From Rhabditophanes sp. KR3021 (lineage: Eukaryota > Nematoda > Chromadorea > Rhabditida > Alloionematidae), in NCBI GenBank assembly GCA_963281155.1, contig CAUJLY010000005.1, positions 744,001 through 808,000 on the forward strand: a stretch of DNA of 64,000 bases. The letters run 5' to 3'. The first letter of the stretch is position 1. The number at the start of each line of letters is the position of its first letter. Below are positions 47,217 to 58,165 of this stretch, piece after piece. Below the pieces are notes generated by a model. The model searched no databases, had not been told where the DNA came from, and saw only the letters and a program-made list of their open reading frames with translations. The position numbers and the translations under genes are program-made.

Positions 47217-48972
47217 ATGGAAGCTGACGGACGTCTGAAGGCTTATAAATTCGTTGCCTACTCGGCTGTATTATTCAGTGTCGTAGCTGTTCTCAGTGTT
47301 GTTGTTACTTTGCCAATGGTATACAATTATGTAGCTCATGTCAGAAAGCAGATGCACCACGAAATCTCCTTCTGTAAAGTAAGTGGTACCAGTGTCGGTA
47401 ATGTTACTCAGTCGTTTAGGATTCTGCAACTGACATCCACAGTGAAGTCGACTTCATGAAGAACTTGCCAGTCCAACACGCTAACAGAACTAAGCGTCAA
47501 GGAGGATATGGAGCTGACTCACCTGTAGTTGCTGCTGCCCCAAGTTGTGATGGATGTTGTTTGCCTGGTTTGAGTGGACCAGCTGGTCAAAGTGGTAAAC
47601 CAGGAAAGCCTGGAAAGCCAGGATCTCCAGGAACTCCAGTAAGTTCAATAAAAAGCTAAATTTCGAGCTGGCTCAGAATTTTGGTGCAAATATGCAGACA
47701 ATTAATCCATCTATTTCAGGGAACTCCAGGAAAAGCACCACAAACTCCATGTGACGCTGCTACACCACCACCATGCAAACCGTACGTTTACGAATCAACG
47801 ATTTCCACCGAATTCAGTCATTTATGGCTCGTGTTTGATAAATCGGCTTTCAATATTTAATATTAATGTAACGTTTGTAGTTGCCCAGCCGGAGCTCCAG
47901 GACAAAGCGGACCACCAGGAGCACCAGGAGATCCAGGCCAAGCTGGAGTACCAGGAAAGGTAAGATAACGACATAATAAAATGAAAAACTAGGTGATATA
48001 ACCAATTAGAGTATTTAAAATCAAACTAAACTCTATCATCTCTAAACCTTTTTGGAAAGAGTAGATTAATATAATGAAAGTTTATGTTTGTTTATACTCA
48101 ATTCAATAACCTTAATGAGTTTGATACAAATTTAAGAAATTAATTACATATTAATCACTTATATACCTAACTAATACGAGTAATTTAGAACGGAGGAGAC
48201 AGTTCACCAGGAAGCTTGGGACCACAAGGAGCACCAGGACCACAAGGAGAAACTGGAGTAAGTAGACATTTCGAGGATTGTTAATAGTTGTTTTAGGTAC
48301 AAGGACCACCAGGAGACAATGGTATGCCAGCCTTACCTGAACCACCAGTCGTCGGAGAACCAGGAGATCAAGGAGAACCAGGTCCACAAGGATCACCAGG
48401 ACCTCAAGGGCCACCAGGTAAGTAATGCGTTCATAAGAATTAAGTGTATATTTTGATATTTTAACTTGTTACGGAACATTTAAAATGATAATTAATGCTA
48501 ATTTGAAAAGTAATCCTAAGAAAGTAGTTGTAATCTAAATGTGGATGATTATAATTTGTATATATGAGAATAACGTTTTACAAACCTCAATGCCACTTAG
48601 ATAGTTAATTTAATGGACGTTTTATAATTTCATTAGTACTTATAGCTTTGATTACTATGTTTTATAAGTAAAGTATGGTAATTGATAAAAACTTGGACAC
48701 CGCGGTCGGTTCCATTCTTTTTACTTTACACAAACCCTATTTGTAATTTGCTTTAACATATTCTAATAAATTTGATTAAAGGAAATGACGGAGCCCCAGG
48801 ACCAGCTGGACCTAAAGGAGCCCCAGGAGCTGACGGTCTTCCAGGATCTGACGGAGCTGTCGGACCACCAGGAAATCCCGGAGTTGCCGGACAAGCAGGA
48901 GAGAAAGGAATTTGCCCTAAGTATTGCGCTTTGGACGGAGGAGTTTTCTTTGAAGACGGAACAAGAAGATAA
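47217..48972 (+). CDS. nematode cuticle collagen
   Basis: Seven exons: 47217-47378, 47420-47638, 47720-47781, 47881-47959, 48189-48257, 48297-48417, 48782-48972; 903 nt, 300 aa. Residues 8-35 form the hydrophobic part of the nematode cuticle collagen N-terminal domain. Subtilisin/furin-type cleavage is expected at HANRTKRQ (near residue 77). The triple-helical Gly-X-Y regions are interrupted by the Cys-containing spacers [14 protein letters not shown] and a CKPC motif formed across intron 3, and the C-terminus is [18 protein letters not shown] followed by TRR. That terminal block is typical of the common col family in Caenorhabditis. The protein is secreted by the hypodermis and cross-linked in the cuticle. 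Two introns are tiny (41 and 39 nt). Six introns is many for this family, in which one or two are usual. Confidence 0.95.
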
Positions 48973-49610
48973 ATGTTTACTTTCAATCATTTTACTGTAT
49001 TTATTGCATTTTTTAAAGCAAAAATAAATTATGTTTACTATTTTACATCCATTTTAGTGTGAAGCAAAATAACATCCAATTGAGGTGTTTGTAGAATATT
49101 AATATAGATAATAATACAAATCATTCTCCCTAAACTATAATCTTTCAAGTACACGTAATATAAATATGTAATTTTGGCAATTTCTGAGAACAGGATAGCT
49201 CAAACTTCATTATTGCCAATCTAGCTGATTAAATAAAAGTATAATGTTGAGCAATTAATAATTTGGCATGCAAGAAATCTCGCATAAACAACTTATAATT
49301 TAATTTTTGGTAATTATTTAATCTTGGGATATAAGACAACTAACTTTATTACACATAACATAAAATATATATAATAAGATAATATACGATATATAATAAG
49401 ATAATGATAATATATATAATATGCTAATACACACATGACGTGGTACGTAAACGTGTTACCTATCAAACAAATTTACTAACAATATCACATTATAGTCACT
49501 TCACATGTTTATTTAGTAATATTTCTAACCTTTTATTCTATTGAAAAGATTTTAAAAGAAAAAGTTACAGGAAGTTATGAGTTTTGTACAATAAGAGTTC
49601 CTTCTGAACT
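48973..49610. other. intergenic region
   Basis: This is the 3' flank of the collagen followed by AT-rich sequence with a short TATATAATAAGATAAT-type repetition near 49365-49425. No gene is seen. Confidence 0.5.
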
Positions 49611-49985
49611 ATGAGAAAAATCAGTACATGGATGCTTGCCAAGAATGCTAAGAGTATTTTAAAAGCAAGAATTTTAAATCTAATAACTACTGGAAATTTA
49701 GTCAAACTTAAAGAGATTTCAAACAATGGGCTAGACACATATTACATCAACTACTGTATTACTGGTGCTTCCGGCCAAGAATCTACCAAGTTTAATATCC
49801 AGCTTCAACTAATGGATACAAATGATTTATCCTTGGCTCCATCAATCATAGCTTTCTGTATCTACAATGTTTTTTGTTACTTATGCAAGCTTGAAAGTAG
49901 GCCAAACAAAAATAGAAAACGTCTTGCCCAATATCAAAACAGGTTTACAGAATATAGAACCATAAATGGTACAGACGATGATTAG
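49611..49985 (+). CDS. hypothetical 124-aa protein or gene fragment
   Basis: One open frame of 124 codons with protein-like composition. Residues 15-45 (KARILNLITTGNLVKLKEI, then a Tyr-rich run) recall the helix-hairpin-helix segment near the C-terminus of KIF22-type kinesins, but the match is short. A hydrophobic stretch (APSIIAFCIYNVFCYLC) follows and the end is basic. No signal peptide or upstream exon was found. The sequence downstream to 50700 has further coding-like runs broken by stops, so this may be a decayed gene. Confidence 0.3.
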   Translation: MRKISTWMLAKNAKSILKARILNLITTGNLVKLKEISNNGLDTYYINYCITGASGQESTKFNIQLQLMDTNDLSLAPSIIAFCIYNVFCYLCKLESRPNKNRKRLAQYQNRFTEYRTINGTDDD

Positions 49986-50772
49986 ATGTTTGGTGCTAAA
50001 AGCAGGCAGCTTGAACGAAACAATTATACCAGAGGATATTGTAACGCCGTGATTATATACTTTTATGAGATTATTCCGAAATAAATATGAGAATTTGCTG
50101 ACCTCTCTAGTGAAGAATAAGAAGCTATCGAAGAATCTGTTTCTGGATACAATAAGTCTTTGAATATTAATATAACTGCTTGTTATCAAACTTTTTCTGG
50201 TAATGCACTCGCAACCTACATTTGAATATTGCCGACCTTCTCAACAAATTTCCAGATAAGTCATAATATTTACTAATAAAATGAGGACTAATTTTGTTAA
50301 GCGAAATTTCCTACTATATAATTCTTAAATTCCGTAAATTCATAAATCTGTAAATACGTCATGTAACATTTGTTCTGCGCATTTTTAAAATGGCTCGTCA
50401 GGCCGCTAGTCAGACGTATAAAAATTATGTTTGCTATTTCATGAGGATGGAGGGTAAAAAAGTAGAATTTTTTAAGTTTGTGTTCAGAGAGGCCCAAAAA
50501 ACAAGTTTAAGAAAAATGGGTTTTAACAGATTTGTAGCACTTGCAAAGCTGATTCCTATGCCATAAAGATATAGGCATCAAGTACATGCAGTAGCCGAGC
50601 ATAGGATCATATATGTAGCCAAGTTTTCCCCAAAAATGTAATTTTTATTTGTCTAAAAGGATTATGTTTGATGTCAATGAATGCAACAATTATATACGTT
50701 TGTTGTGTGTATAATAAAAGTATTGAAACGACCTATAGTCATCCATTTTAAACATTAATTTAAGTATTTCTT
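49986..50772. other. intergenic region with possible coding remnants
   Basis: A 58-codon plus-strand frame begins at about 50391 (MARQAASQTYKNYVCYF) and ends near 50565; it looks coding but matches no family I know. Otherwise this holds the 3' flank of the P450 gene. It may continue the decayed locus at 49611-49985. Confidence 0.3.
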
Positions 50773-52352
50773 TTAAGTACGTCTAACGATTTTACAAGTA
50801 AAATGATGTGGAGCTAGTATACCAGCAAATTCGCTGCTCAAGTCGACTTCCCCATGAGGATGGCTAAATTGGTATCTTTGAACCAATGTCGGCACGATTA
50901 ATTGTAATTCCATCAAAGCGAGCGACTGCCCGGCACATACTCTTGCACCTCTTCCAAAACTATACATTTGATCGTATAATTTTTTGTTAAGAGTTTTCCC
51001 ATCTTCTAAAAGAAATCTCTCGGGTTTGAATTGATAAGGGTCTTCGAAAACAGTTTCATCCAAATTACTACCATAAAAGAAAGGTTGAACTAGACTGCCA
51101 TTAGGAATAAATTTTCCTTCAATGGTTGTATCTCTTGTGCACTTGTGACCGATTATAAATGGTATTATATTGGCCCAACGCTGTGCTTCATTAATGAAAG
51201 CCATTGTATATGGAAGGTTAACTTTATGTGAAAGTTTAATTTCATTTTCAAGACCAACAACATCAAAAATTTCGTTAAACATCTTTTTCTGCATTTCTGG
51301 ATATTTCATCAAAAGTAAAATCATCCATTTTGTTGTAGTGGTGCCTAAAATGATACATTTTCATAAAAATAACATTACTTACTTGTCTCTTGTCCAGCCA
51401 GATACATATCAAAACACATTGCAGTGATATGATCATCATTTAAAAATGAAAAATTTGAGTCTTTTGCATTTATTTCCTTTATAGCAGCATGAACAAAATT
51501 TAGAGGTTCGTCATTTGGCTTATAAGATTCTCTTGCTTTTTGAACACGTGCGATATTTATTTTTCGTAGAGCTTTATTTCCTTTATACAGTCCAGAAAAT
51601 ACATAATCTCTGATGAAAGAATAGTCGGCTAAATCAGGAAATATCGACAAAAATCTAAATTGCCAAGTACATACAATTGTCATCATTGAATCTACTAAAT
51701 GTGAGAAATGATAAAAATCTTTTGCATCATTGTGAGGATATGTAAATCCAAAGCAAACTGAGTTAATAATGTTCCCGATTGTTAAGTGAATTATTTCGGA
51801 AAAATCAACATGATCTTTATCTTGAAGTGAGTCTAAATGCTCTATCAATTCATTTCTAGATAAAATGACTTTTTCTTCCATCAAAGGCCTTCCCATCCCA
51901 AAGTCTCTCATAATCTGCAGAGTTAAACGGCGCTGAGCTTGCCACATATGCCCTATAAATATTTTAATATTGTGGTAAAAACTTTAATTCACTGTTTTTT
52001 ATTTACCTGTTGACGAGATAACTCCCACATTTGGAAGGTCATGCATAAAATTGTCCGGAAACTTAAGTGTTCTAGCAGCAAAATGTTCCCCGTGTGTTAC
52101 CAATGCTTCTCTAATTGTCTTTACATCTGCCAAAACAACAACAGGATTAGCTATATAAACAGTAAAAACTGGTCCGTATGTTTCCTTTTGTTCCAATATC
52201 CATTTGTGTAAATTTTTAGGATCAAATTGATAAGCATTACCAATTAGAGGCAACGGGAAAGGGCCTTTCGGCAACTTTCTTACCTTGTTGTAAAAATGTA
52301 GAACATACAAGACAATAGAGCCAAGTAAAATAGTTAATACAAATGAAATCAT
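50773..52352 (-). CDS. cytochrome P450, nematode CYP33/34-like
   Basis: Three exons: 52007-52352, 51383-51952, 50773-51344; 1488 nt, 495 aa. An N-terminal anchor (FVLTILLGSIVLYVLHFY) is followed by the Pro-rich hinge (LPKGPFPLPLIGN), placing it on the ER membrane. The substrate-entry region reads HMWQAQRRLTLQIMRDFGMG, as in the CYP2-related CYP33/34/35 group. The I-helix oxygen-activation motif is AGQETS across intron 2, the K-helix E-x-x-R is EAQR, then FKPERF, and the haem loop is FGRGARVCAG with the axial Cys near residue 440. All essential residues are present, so the monooxygenase should be active. Its substrate is unknown; relatives handle fatty acids and xenobiotics. Confidence 0.93.
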
Positions 52353-53570
52353 TTTGTTTTGAAGAATGTCTTAATAACGACTCTTTTATAACGTCTATTT
52401 AATCACACTGATTAAATTTGATTAGAAAATATTATGTTGGCATGAAAAAGCACAAAATACGTCTAAAATTCAACTATATTACACAATTAATTGTGCAAAT
52501 TCAATTTTTGGTAGACAAGACAATACTTTATCAACTATGTATTATGATTACCTGTTTACTAGGTAAGCCATATTTTTATCAAACAAACACTTCAACACAG
52601 GTATATGTGCTTTTTTTTGTATTACATAGCAAGTAAAGGAAAAATATTTATAGTGTGGATGTGAAGCTAAAATGATGTTTTCAATTGCAGTCAAATAATT
52701 TTGTTGAATCAACAAGATTAAATCACATGGGTATTAACTTAATGTAATTTTTCAATATTTAATGACGTTACAAACATATTTAAAGTACTTAAAAATATAT
52801 GATGTTGGTACAAACTAATCAAATCTAGCAATTTCGTTTCCTATTCTTATTAATCCTCTGTTTGTTGCAAAGTTGACAAGAAACCTGAGTTTTGTAATAG
52901 GAAAATAAATTTTATGTTTCTTTGGCATTTATTAACCCTTTGACTAAAGAAAGGAATCGTGTGTTAATATTAACTTTTTTATTCATAATATAGACTAATA
53001 CTTAGAAGCTCAGATGACCTGCTTGTAGAAATATTTAATAATGTAGGGCCACAAAGGTAAAAAACATTATTTTTGTGTAATAAGTTTAAAAAGTCAAAAA
53101 AAGGTTTGCATTAATCAAAACTTTTATCTGGAAAGAGAACGGCTCATTTGAGTAGAGATAGGCCGCCCGCAAGGCAATGATGAAGAAAAGAAGTTGTGAA
53201 AAATACATTCCGTGTCTGGTTGATTTGAGTGGTTGGAATATAAAAAATATTTTTAAATAAAACCTTGCATACTTATTGTAATTATACGACAGTATTTAAA
53301 CTTTATTTAATTTTACGTTATTAAAGGAATTTATTCAAGAATACATTTCTGATTGTAACAATTATGTTTTTAATCTACTAAAGGATGAATTGAGACCAAA
53401 TATTTTAATAACATATTTATTTTAAACAAATTGATAATTCAAATGTGTGAAAAAGTGACACCAAACTAAAGAAGTTAGCAAAATGAGAATGCAATTACAC
53501 CGATATCTTTTTTCACCAGTTTCATATAATAAATTCAACGAACATCAACACAAATTATGGCAAGAAAAAA
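52353..53570. other. intergenic region between divergent flanks
   Basis: The presumed P450 promoter lies at the left, and the 3' flank of the coiled-coil gene at the right. I see no TATA box with confidence, no repeat and no gene. Confidence 0.45.
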
Positions 53571-54565
53571 TTACAAAGACATTTCAAAGCACTCCAAAAA
53601 CCAATCTCTTTTCTTAGCTTTTTTGGCTTGAATTTTTAATACTTCGAGATTTACTAAATTGACCAGCTCTATTTTTAATTGTTCTTGAGTCATTCCCTGA
53701 GCGTGAGATGTCCTTTCAGTTACTCCAACCTTCATAAACTTTTTAAACTTTTCTTCTCTTTCTACCATTTCTTCTTTTACCTTAGCTTTTGCCTTGTTCA
53801 GAGCAATGTGATCTTGCTCGACTATTTTTGCTTTAACCAAACACTTGTCCAAGGTCTTTCTTATTGCTTTTGGCAACACACCATGTTCTTCAAAACCACT
53901 GCAATGCTTTATTTCATCCTTGCACTTGATCATCAACTCTTCGTAAATTTGTATTTTTTTTTCAATTAGTTGTGCTTTTCTTCCCAACTTTTCCATCTCT
54001 TCAATGTGATACTTTTCAATGGACTCATTTGTGTAGGAGAATTTTTCAAGCAAAGCTTCCACAACTAGAACTTTCATCCTTGCAAAGTCTTCCTCGTTTT
54101 TACAGCTATTAAAACTGTCTCTAACCTTTTCGTATTCAATTCTGGGAGAATCCTTTAACTTGTCTGACTCAATATAATTTTCCGCTAAATACCAATGTGC
54201 CACCATCACTGCAATCTCATCTAATGTCTTTGGCGGAAAGTAAGAAGCTATATTGTTAGCATTGATTTTCTCTAACAACTCACTCCAAACTTCTCCACTC
54301 TTCTAGAACAATACAAATGACATAATAAAAATGCTAAATCTACCTTTCTCTTAACATCCTTAATATTAGCTGCCATAAAATCCTCAAAGAACTTAGTTTT
54401 ATCCAAATATTCACTAAAAATGCCAAATATCTTAGCTTTACACCTCTTTGACTCCAGATCTCTAATAATTTTAGATCTTGAGATAAGGTACGGATTATGA
54501 AGCTGAATAGCATTTAATATTTTATCATTGATTCCCCCAATATTTTGATTAACAGAACCAGCCAT
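53571..54565 (-). CDS. uncharacterised coiled-coil protein
   Basis: Two exons: 54344-54565 and 53571-54302, split by a 41 nt intron; 954 nt, 317 aa. There is no signal peptide or membrane span. The C-terminal 170 residues are strongly charged and helical with heptad-like spacing (KLGRKAQLIEKKIQIYEELM; KAKAKVKEEMVEREEKFKKF), predicting a coiled coil. The N-terminal 140 residues are helical without a known motif. An intracellular structural or scaffolding role is possible but not shown. No neighbour suggests a pathway. Confidence 0.75.
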
Positions 54566-54816
54566 GGCGTTTCTTCAAATAAATAACAATAGATAACAAC
54601 GACCCATTCAAATAACTTATTTTTCTGCAAATATTACACAGGAACCTTACTGATAATTTTGTTTGTTGAAAGAGTGGAAGGAAGTGTATTTGAATGTATA
54701 GACTATTGTTATATACAACCTAAAAATATATCTTAATATTGTAAAGATGTTTGTTGGTACGATTTTAGGGTGATGTTGGCAATGTTTTACAGCAATAAAA
54801 GTCATACAAATGTTCC

Positions 54817-54824
54817 TATAAAAG
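54817..54824 (+). promoter_or_regulatory. TATA box of the first small secreted gene
   Basis: TATAAAAG lies 46 bp before the ATG at 54863. The second paralogue has the same element at nearly the same distance. Confidence 0.6.
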
Positions 54825-54862
54825 GAGTAATTATTTAAGTAAAAGACATGTCTTTTTGAAGT

Positions 54863-55285
54863 ATGAAACTGTTAGTTGTTCTCATATTGGCTTCGGTCGC
54901 TGCGCTGCTTTATGCTGCTGATACTGACGTAAAAGTTATTGCTGCCGATTTAAAGGGGCTGAAGGATATTAGTGATGTTGTTAAGACAGAAACCTCAAAA
55001 TTGGCTAAGGACTTTCACATCGATCTTGACAAAGGCCATCCTGGGTTAAAAAATAACTTGGAAAATATTAAAAAACGAATTGCTGACGATTTAGACAAAT
55101 TCAAGATTCATGCTGCGGAAACAATGAAAGAATTAATTCCACTTGCTGAAACAGCCATGTTAAATGTCAAAAATACACTTGATAATGATATTCAAAACAT
55201 TGTTGCTGAGAAAATGTCTCAAAGTGAGGACAAAAAGGAAGGAATTAGTGTTGTTGAGGGTACCAAAATTTCTCCAACTATATAA
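54863..55285 (+). CDS. small secreted helical protein, tandem copy 1
   Basis: Single exon, 140 aa. The signal peptide spans about residues 1-18 (LLVVLILASVAALLYA). The mature chain has no cysteine and is made of amphipathic helices with a K/E/D/I/L pattern (LKNNLENIKKRIADDLDKFK; MKELIPLAETAMLNVKN). Its closest relative is the next gene, with which it shares length, an F/KELIPLAE-like block and a K-K-E-G segment near the C-terminus. The style recalls exchangeable lipid-binding or apolipoprotein-like proteins, but no named family is recognised. Confidence 0.78.
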   Translation: MKLLVVLILASVAALLYAADTDVKVIAADLKGLKDISDVVKTETSKLAKDFHIDLDKGHPGLKNNLENIKKRIADDLDKFKIHAAETMKELIPLAETAMLNVKNTLDNDIQNIVAEKMSQSEDKKEGISVVEGTKISPTI

Positions 55286-55416
55286 ACTTATGATTTATTG
55301 CTCTTGTGATTGTAAAAATAATGCTTTTCTTATCATTTAAAAAAATAAATAGCTTCAGTTGTCATATCGGTGATTTAGTAGTTGAATTTGTCTTATAAAT
55401 AAATAAGAAAAGGGGC

Positions 55417-55424
55417 TATAAAAG
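55417..55424 (+). promoter_or_regulatory. TATA box of the second small secreted gene
   Basis: TATAAAAG lies 42 bp before the ATG at 55459, matching the arrangement of the first copy. Confidence 0.6.
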
Positions 55425-55458
55425 GTAACGGAAAAAGTTAGTTGTCATATTCACAAAA

Positions 55459-55899
55459 ATGAAATTCATCTTCTTTATTATTGCCTTTATTGCCGTAGCC
55501 TGCAACTTGTTGAACGCCAAAGGGCTTTTCGACCCCCCTACTCAAAAAGAAAATAAAGGACTTGCTACTATCCAGAAACTTATTGACCTTGTTTTAGTTG
55601 AAGCAGAAAAAGCGGGTGAAAAATTCGGAGATCAAATGGAAAAGAACTTGCCAGGATTCATTGAAAAGCTGGAACGGAATACAGCCAAATTTGGTGAGGA
55701 ACTAGGCAAATTTGCAGCTCAAGTAGTTGCTGACTTTAAGGAATTTGTCCCAATTGCAGAGATTTCCTTCAACAACATCTTAGCAGTAGTAACAAATGAA
55801 TTCGAAAGAATTGCCATGCACACTGTACAACAAATTAAGAAGAATAGAGAGAAAAAAGAAGGAGCAGCTATTAAGGATGCAACTACTACTGCACAATAA
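55459..55899 (+). CDS. small secreted helical protein, tandem copy 2
   Basis: Single exon, 146 aa. The signal peptide covers about residues 1-20 (IFFIIAFIAVACNLLNA). The mature chain is cysteine-free and helical (KLIDLVLVEAEKAGEKFGDQ; KLERNTAKFGEELGKFAAQV; DFKEFVPIAEISFNNI), ending in a basic KKNREKKEG and an Ala/Thr tail. It is a diverged tandem duplicate of the gene 173 nt upstream, in the same orientation but with its own TATA box, so the two are probably separate transcription units. The function is unknown. Confidence 0.78.
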   Translation: MKFIFFIIAFIAVACNLLNAKGLFDPPTQKENKGLATIQKLIDLVLVEAEKAGEKFGDQMEKNLPGFIEKLERNTAKFGEELGKFAAQVVADFKEFVPIAEISFNNILAVVTNEFERIAMHTVQQIKKNREKKEGAAIKDATTTAQ

Positions 55900-56048
55900 A
55901 TATAAATATACAAACAAATTGCAATTTTTCCACTTTTTATTAAACATACTTATTCAGAGTAAAAGAATGAAATATATGTGTGAGGCATTTTTATAATTAA
56001 ATTTGACAATAAATCTTTTCACACGAGTACACATATATTAGTGTTTTG

Positions 56049-57133
56049 TTAGTTAGATATAGTAGGGATGGTTGATTTGGTGGCAGTAGTATAGGGGTTG
56101 TTGTAGATGCCAAATGACTTTGTGGAACCACTATATTGAATAGTTTGCTCGGATACACTGGGTCCAAGGCCAGCAACAAATATCTCAGTTTCGAATCTGA
56201 CGTTCTTCGGATAGAATAAGCTGCCATCCCAAATTTCAACCATTAAATAAGTAAAGACACCAATATTACCGTTGAAAGAAAGTGTAAGAATGTAGTCATC
56301 TACCAGCAACTCAAAATCATATTTTCCCATTTTCTTGGGCTCAATCATAATTTTTGTTGTTACTCTTTCCAAGTCAAAAGTAGAGGACGATTCGTGGTTG
56401 TCAGCAAAAAATATCTCATATCGTTGAAAGTAGCAAGTCATTCTTTCCAAAACAAAATCAGAGTTGTTAGTTACACCAATCTTGAATTGCATCTTCTCGC
56501 CATTCACATAAATCTCCTTGTCTAAAGACAATTCCGATTTTACTTCCACAGCAGCAGGTCTTTGGCAAATGCTCTTCATTCAATAAATGCATGGAGATAT
56601 ACAAGGCTTTACTGCTAGATTTCCCTTCTTGAAGTGGTTAATAGAGTAAAGCTTGCTTCCATATAGATAATTGTAAAATATAGGTTCAACCACGACAGCT
56701 CTTCTAAGCTGGACTAACTTGCCATTTTTCAATCCAATAGTTGCTTCTAGACCATGCGTAACATTTCCACTACTACCATAAAAACTAAAAGGCCATTCAG
56801 TGGGAATCACCGCGTCAAATCGACATGAATAGGTTCCACGCTCCAATCTCGAATCCTCAAAGTAGCACCAAGGGTCCGCGTCCAAGTTAATAGTAGGTGT
56901 GAAGTATTCGTTAGACAAGTAATACTGCGACCTTTTCCTGACTTTCACAAAAGACCGTCCACTAAAGTAGATTGATACTTCCTTGATGTCTTCAAAAGAG
57001 GAACAATTGTAAATTGAAGTTCGCCAACAAGAATACTACCAGACCGCACATTGGCCCTGTTGTTGGGAAAGATAAAAATAGGATCCATAAAAAGATTGCT
57101 TTTCGGGTAAAAACGTGTCTTATTAAGAAACAA
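56049..57133 (-). pseudogene. arrestin-domain protein gene, disrupted
   Basis: Three open pieces together cover an arrestin fold. The first (about 57133-56997) has FPNNRANVRSGSILVGEL, typical of the first N-domain strands. A shift of one base, at or near the T4 run at 56994-56997, is needed to enter the second piece (to 56583), which continues with DIKEVSIYFSGRSFVKV and LERGTYSCRFDAVIP. A TGA at 56580-56582 then interrupts the same frame in the Cys-rich linker before the C-domain (56579-56049), which has LDKEIYVNGEKMQFKIGVTN. An additional short 5' exon near 57173-57211 is possible. Two lesions suggest a pseudogene, but both are single-base events, so sequencing or assembly error cannot be excluded. 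Intact relatives are alpha-arrestins acting in membrane protein trafficking. Confidence 0.7.
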
Positions 57134-57226
57134 ATTCTGAATTTAAGCAGATTTGGTATGTGCAAATTTTTTACTCTTAAACATATAGAAGCGTCATAAT
57201 TTAAATTTATCATCAGTTTCTTAACT

Positions 57227-57850
57227 ATGGCTCCCAAGACACAACAACAAATAGATGCTGCTCTTAAAAAACTCCAAAAACGTCAACTTCCTACTTCTCC
57301 ACATCAAACTGATAGCCAATCAAGAAGGAAAACTGGCTTAACAAGAACACCTACCTTAGATCTAACTACTCACAAAGAACCATCCAAACCGACATACTTG
57401 GTTGAATATGATTGGCGTGTATTCAAATTAATCTTAAGTTTAAATTATGGCATGGCTGCAATTTTGATTATCTTTGGCATTTGCTGTTCATTATGGTTGC
57501 ATTGTGGCGAAAGAATGGTGACCTCTACAATTGTTCCTGGCCTTTATTTCTTTACGGTTACGCTTTTTCCGTCTTATCTTCTCAGAAAAGATAAGGCATA
57601 TAATGCAATTGCTGTGTTTGGATTTATTGTAATTGGATCAAGTACATTACTACTTGCAACAACCATCTTTGCCTTGGCGGCCACAACTTCTCACATCAAC
57701 GATCTAACTGGAATGCTATGTACAAGTCTTCTTCAACTACTTTATTTACATCTTGTTATGTCATTCAGTCTAAAAGAATTGAATATCACTAGCTTTTGGA
57801 GTTATTATTATGGCGATGTAAAAAAGACACAAAAATGTACTACTTTTTGA
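57227..57850 (+). CDS. uncharacterised four-span membrane protein
   Basis: Single exon, 207 aa. A hydrophilic N-terminal region of about 60 residues rich in Gln, Thr and Lys is followed by four hydrophobic segments: roughly residues 69-92 (LNYGMAAILIIFGICCSLWL), 99-118 (IVPGLYFFTVTLFPSYLL), 124-150 (IAVFGFIVIGSSTLLLATTI) and 158-180 (LLQLLYLHLVMSF). The C-terminus is short. There is no signal peptide or recognised motif. It begins 93 bp from the first open piece of the divergent arrestin pseudogene, which may have shared its promoter. Confidence 0.75.
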   Translation: MAPKTQQQIDAALKKLQKRQLPTSPHQTDSQSRRKTGLTRTPTLDLTTHKEPSKPTYLVEYDWRVFKLILSLNYGMAAILIIFGICCSLWLHCGERMVTSTIVPGLYFFTVTLFPSYLLRKDKAYNAIAVFGFIVIGSSTLLLATTIFALAATTSHINDLTGMLCTSLLQLLYLHLVMSFSLKELNITSFWSYYYGDVKKTQKCTTF

Positions 57851-58165
57851 TGATGATCATAAAGAATCATGATAAATACATTCTTAATTTATTAGTTAGA
57901 ATAAAAATATTGAATATGTAATTTGTGCGATTAAATTATTTTGCATCTTTTTGTATTATCACATTATGAGGATGCGATCAATTTCAACTTATATAACACG
58001 TGGTCTGAACGTCGTTATAGACGTAAGAGTCATATGAGGCCATTCAATAACTATCTCTTCAAGATTTACCTACATACGGCAAATCGTTATCGATCCTTAT
58101 CAATACTTTTTAACTTGTTATGCAACTTTAGATTAACATTGTTTTGTATATTTTAGATACCAAGA
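57851..58165. other. intergenic region
   Basis: The region is AT-rich. TATTTTAG at about 58149-58156 is a splice-acceptor-like site some 9 nt before the next ATG, suited to spliced-leader addition or an unseen 5' exon. Confidence 0.4.
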
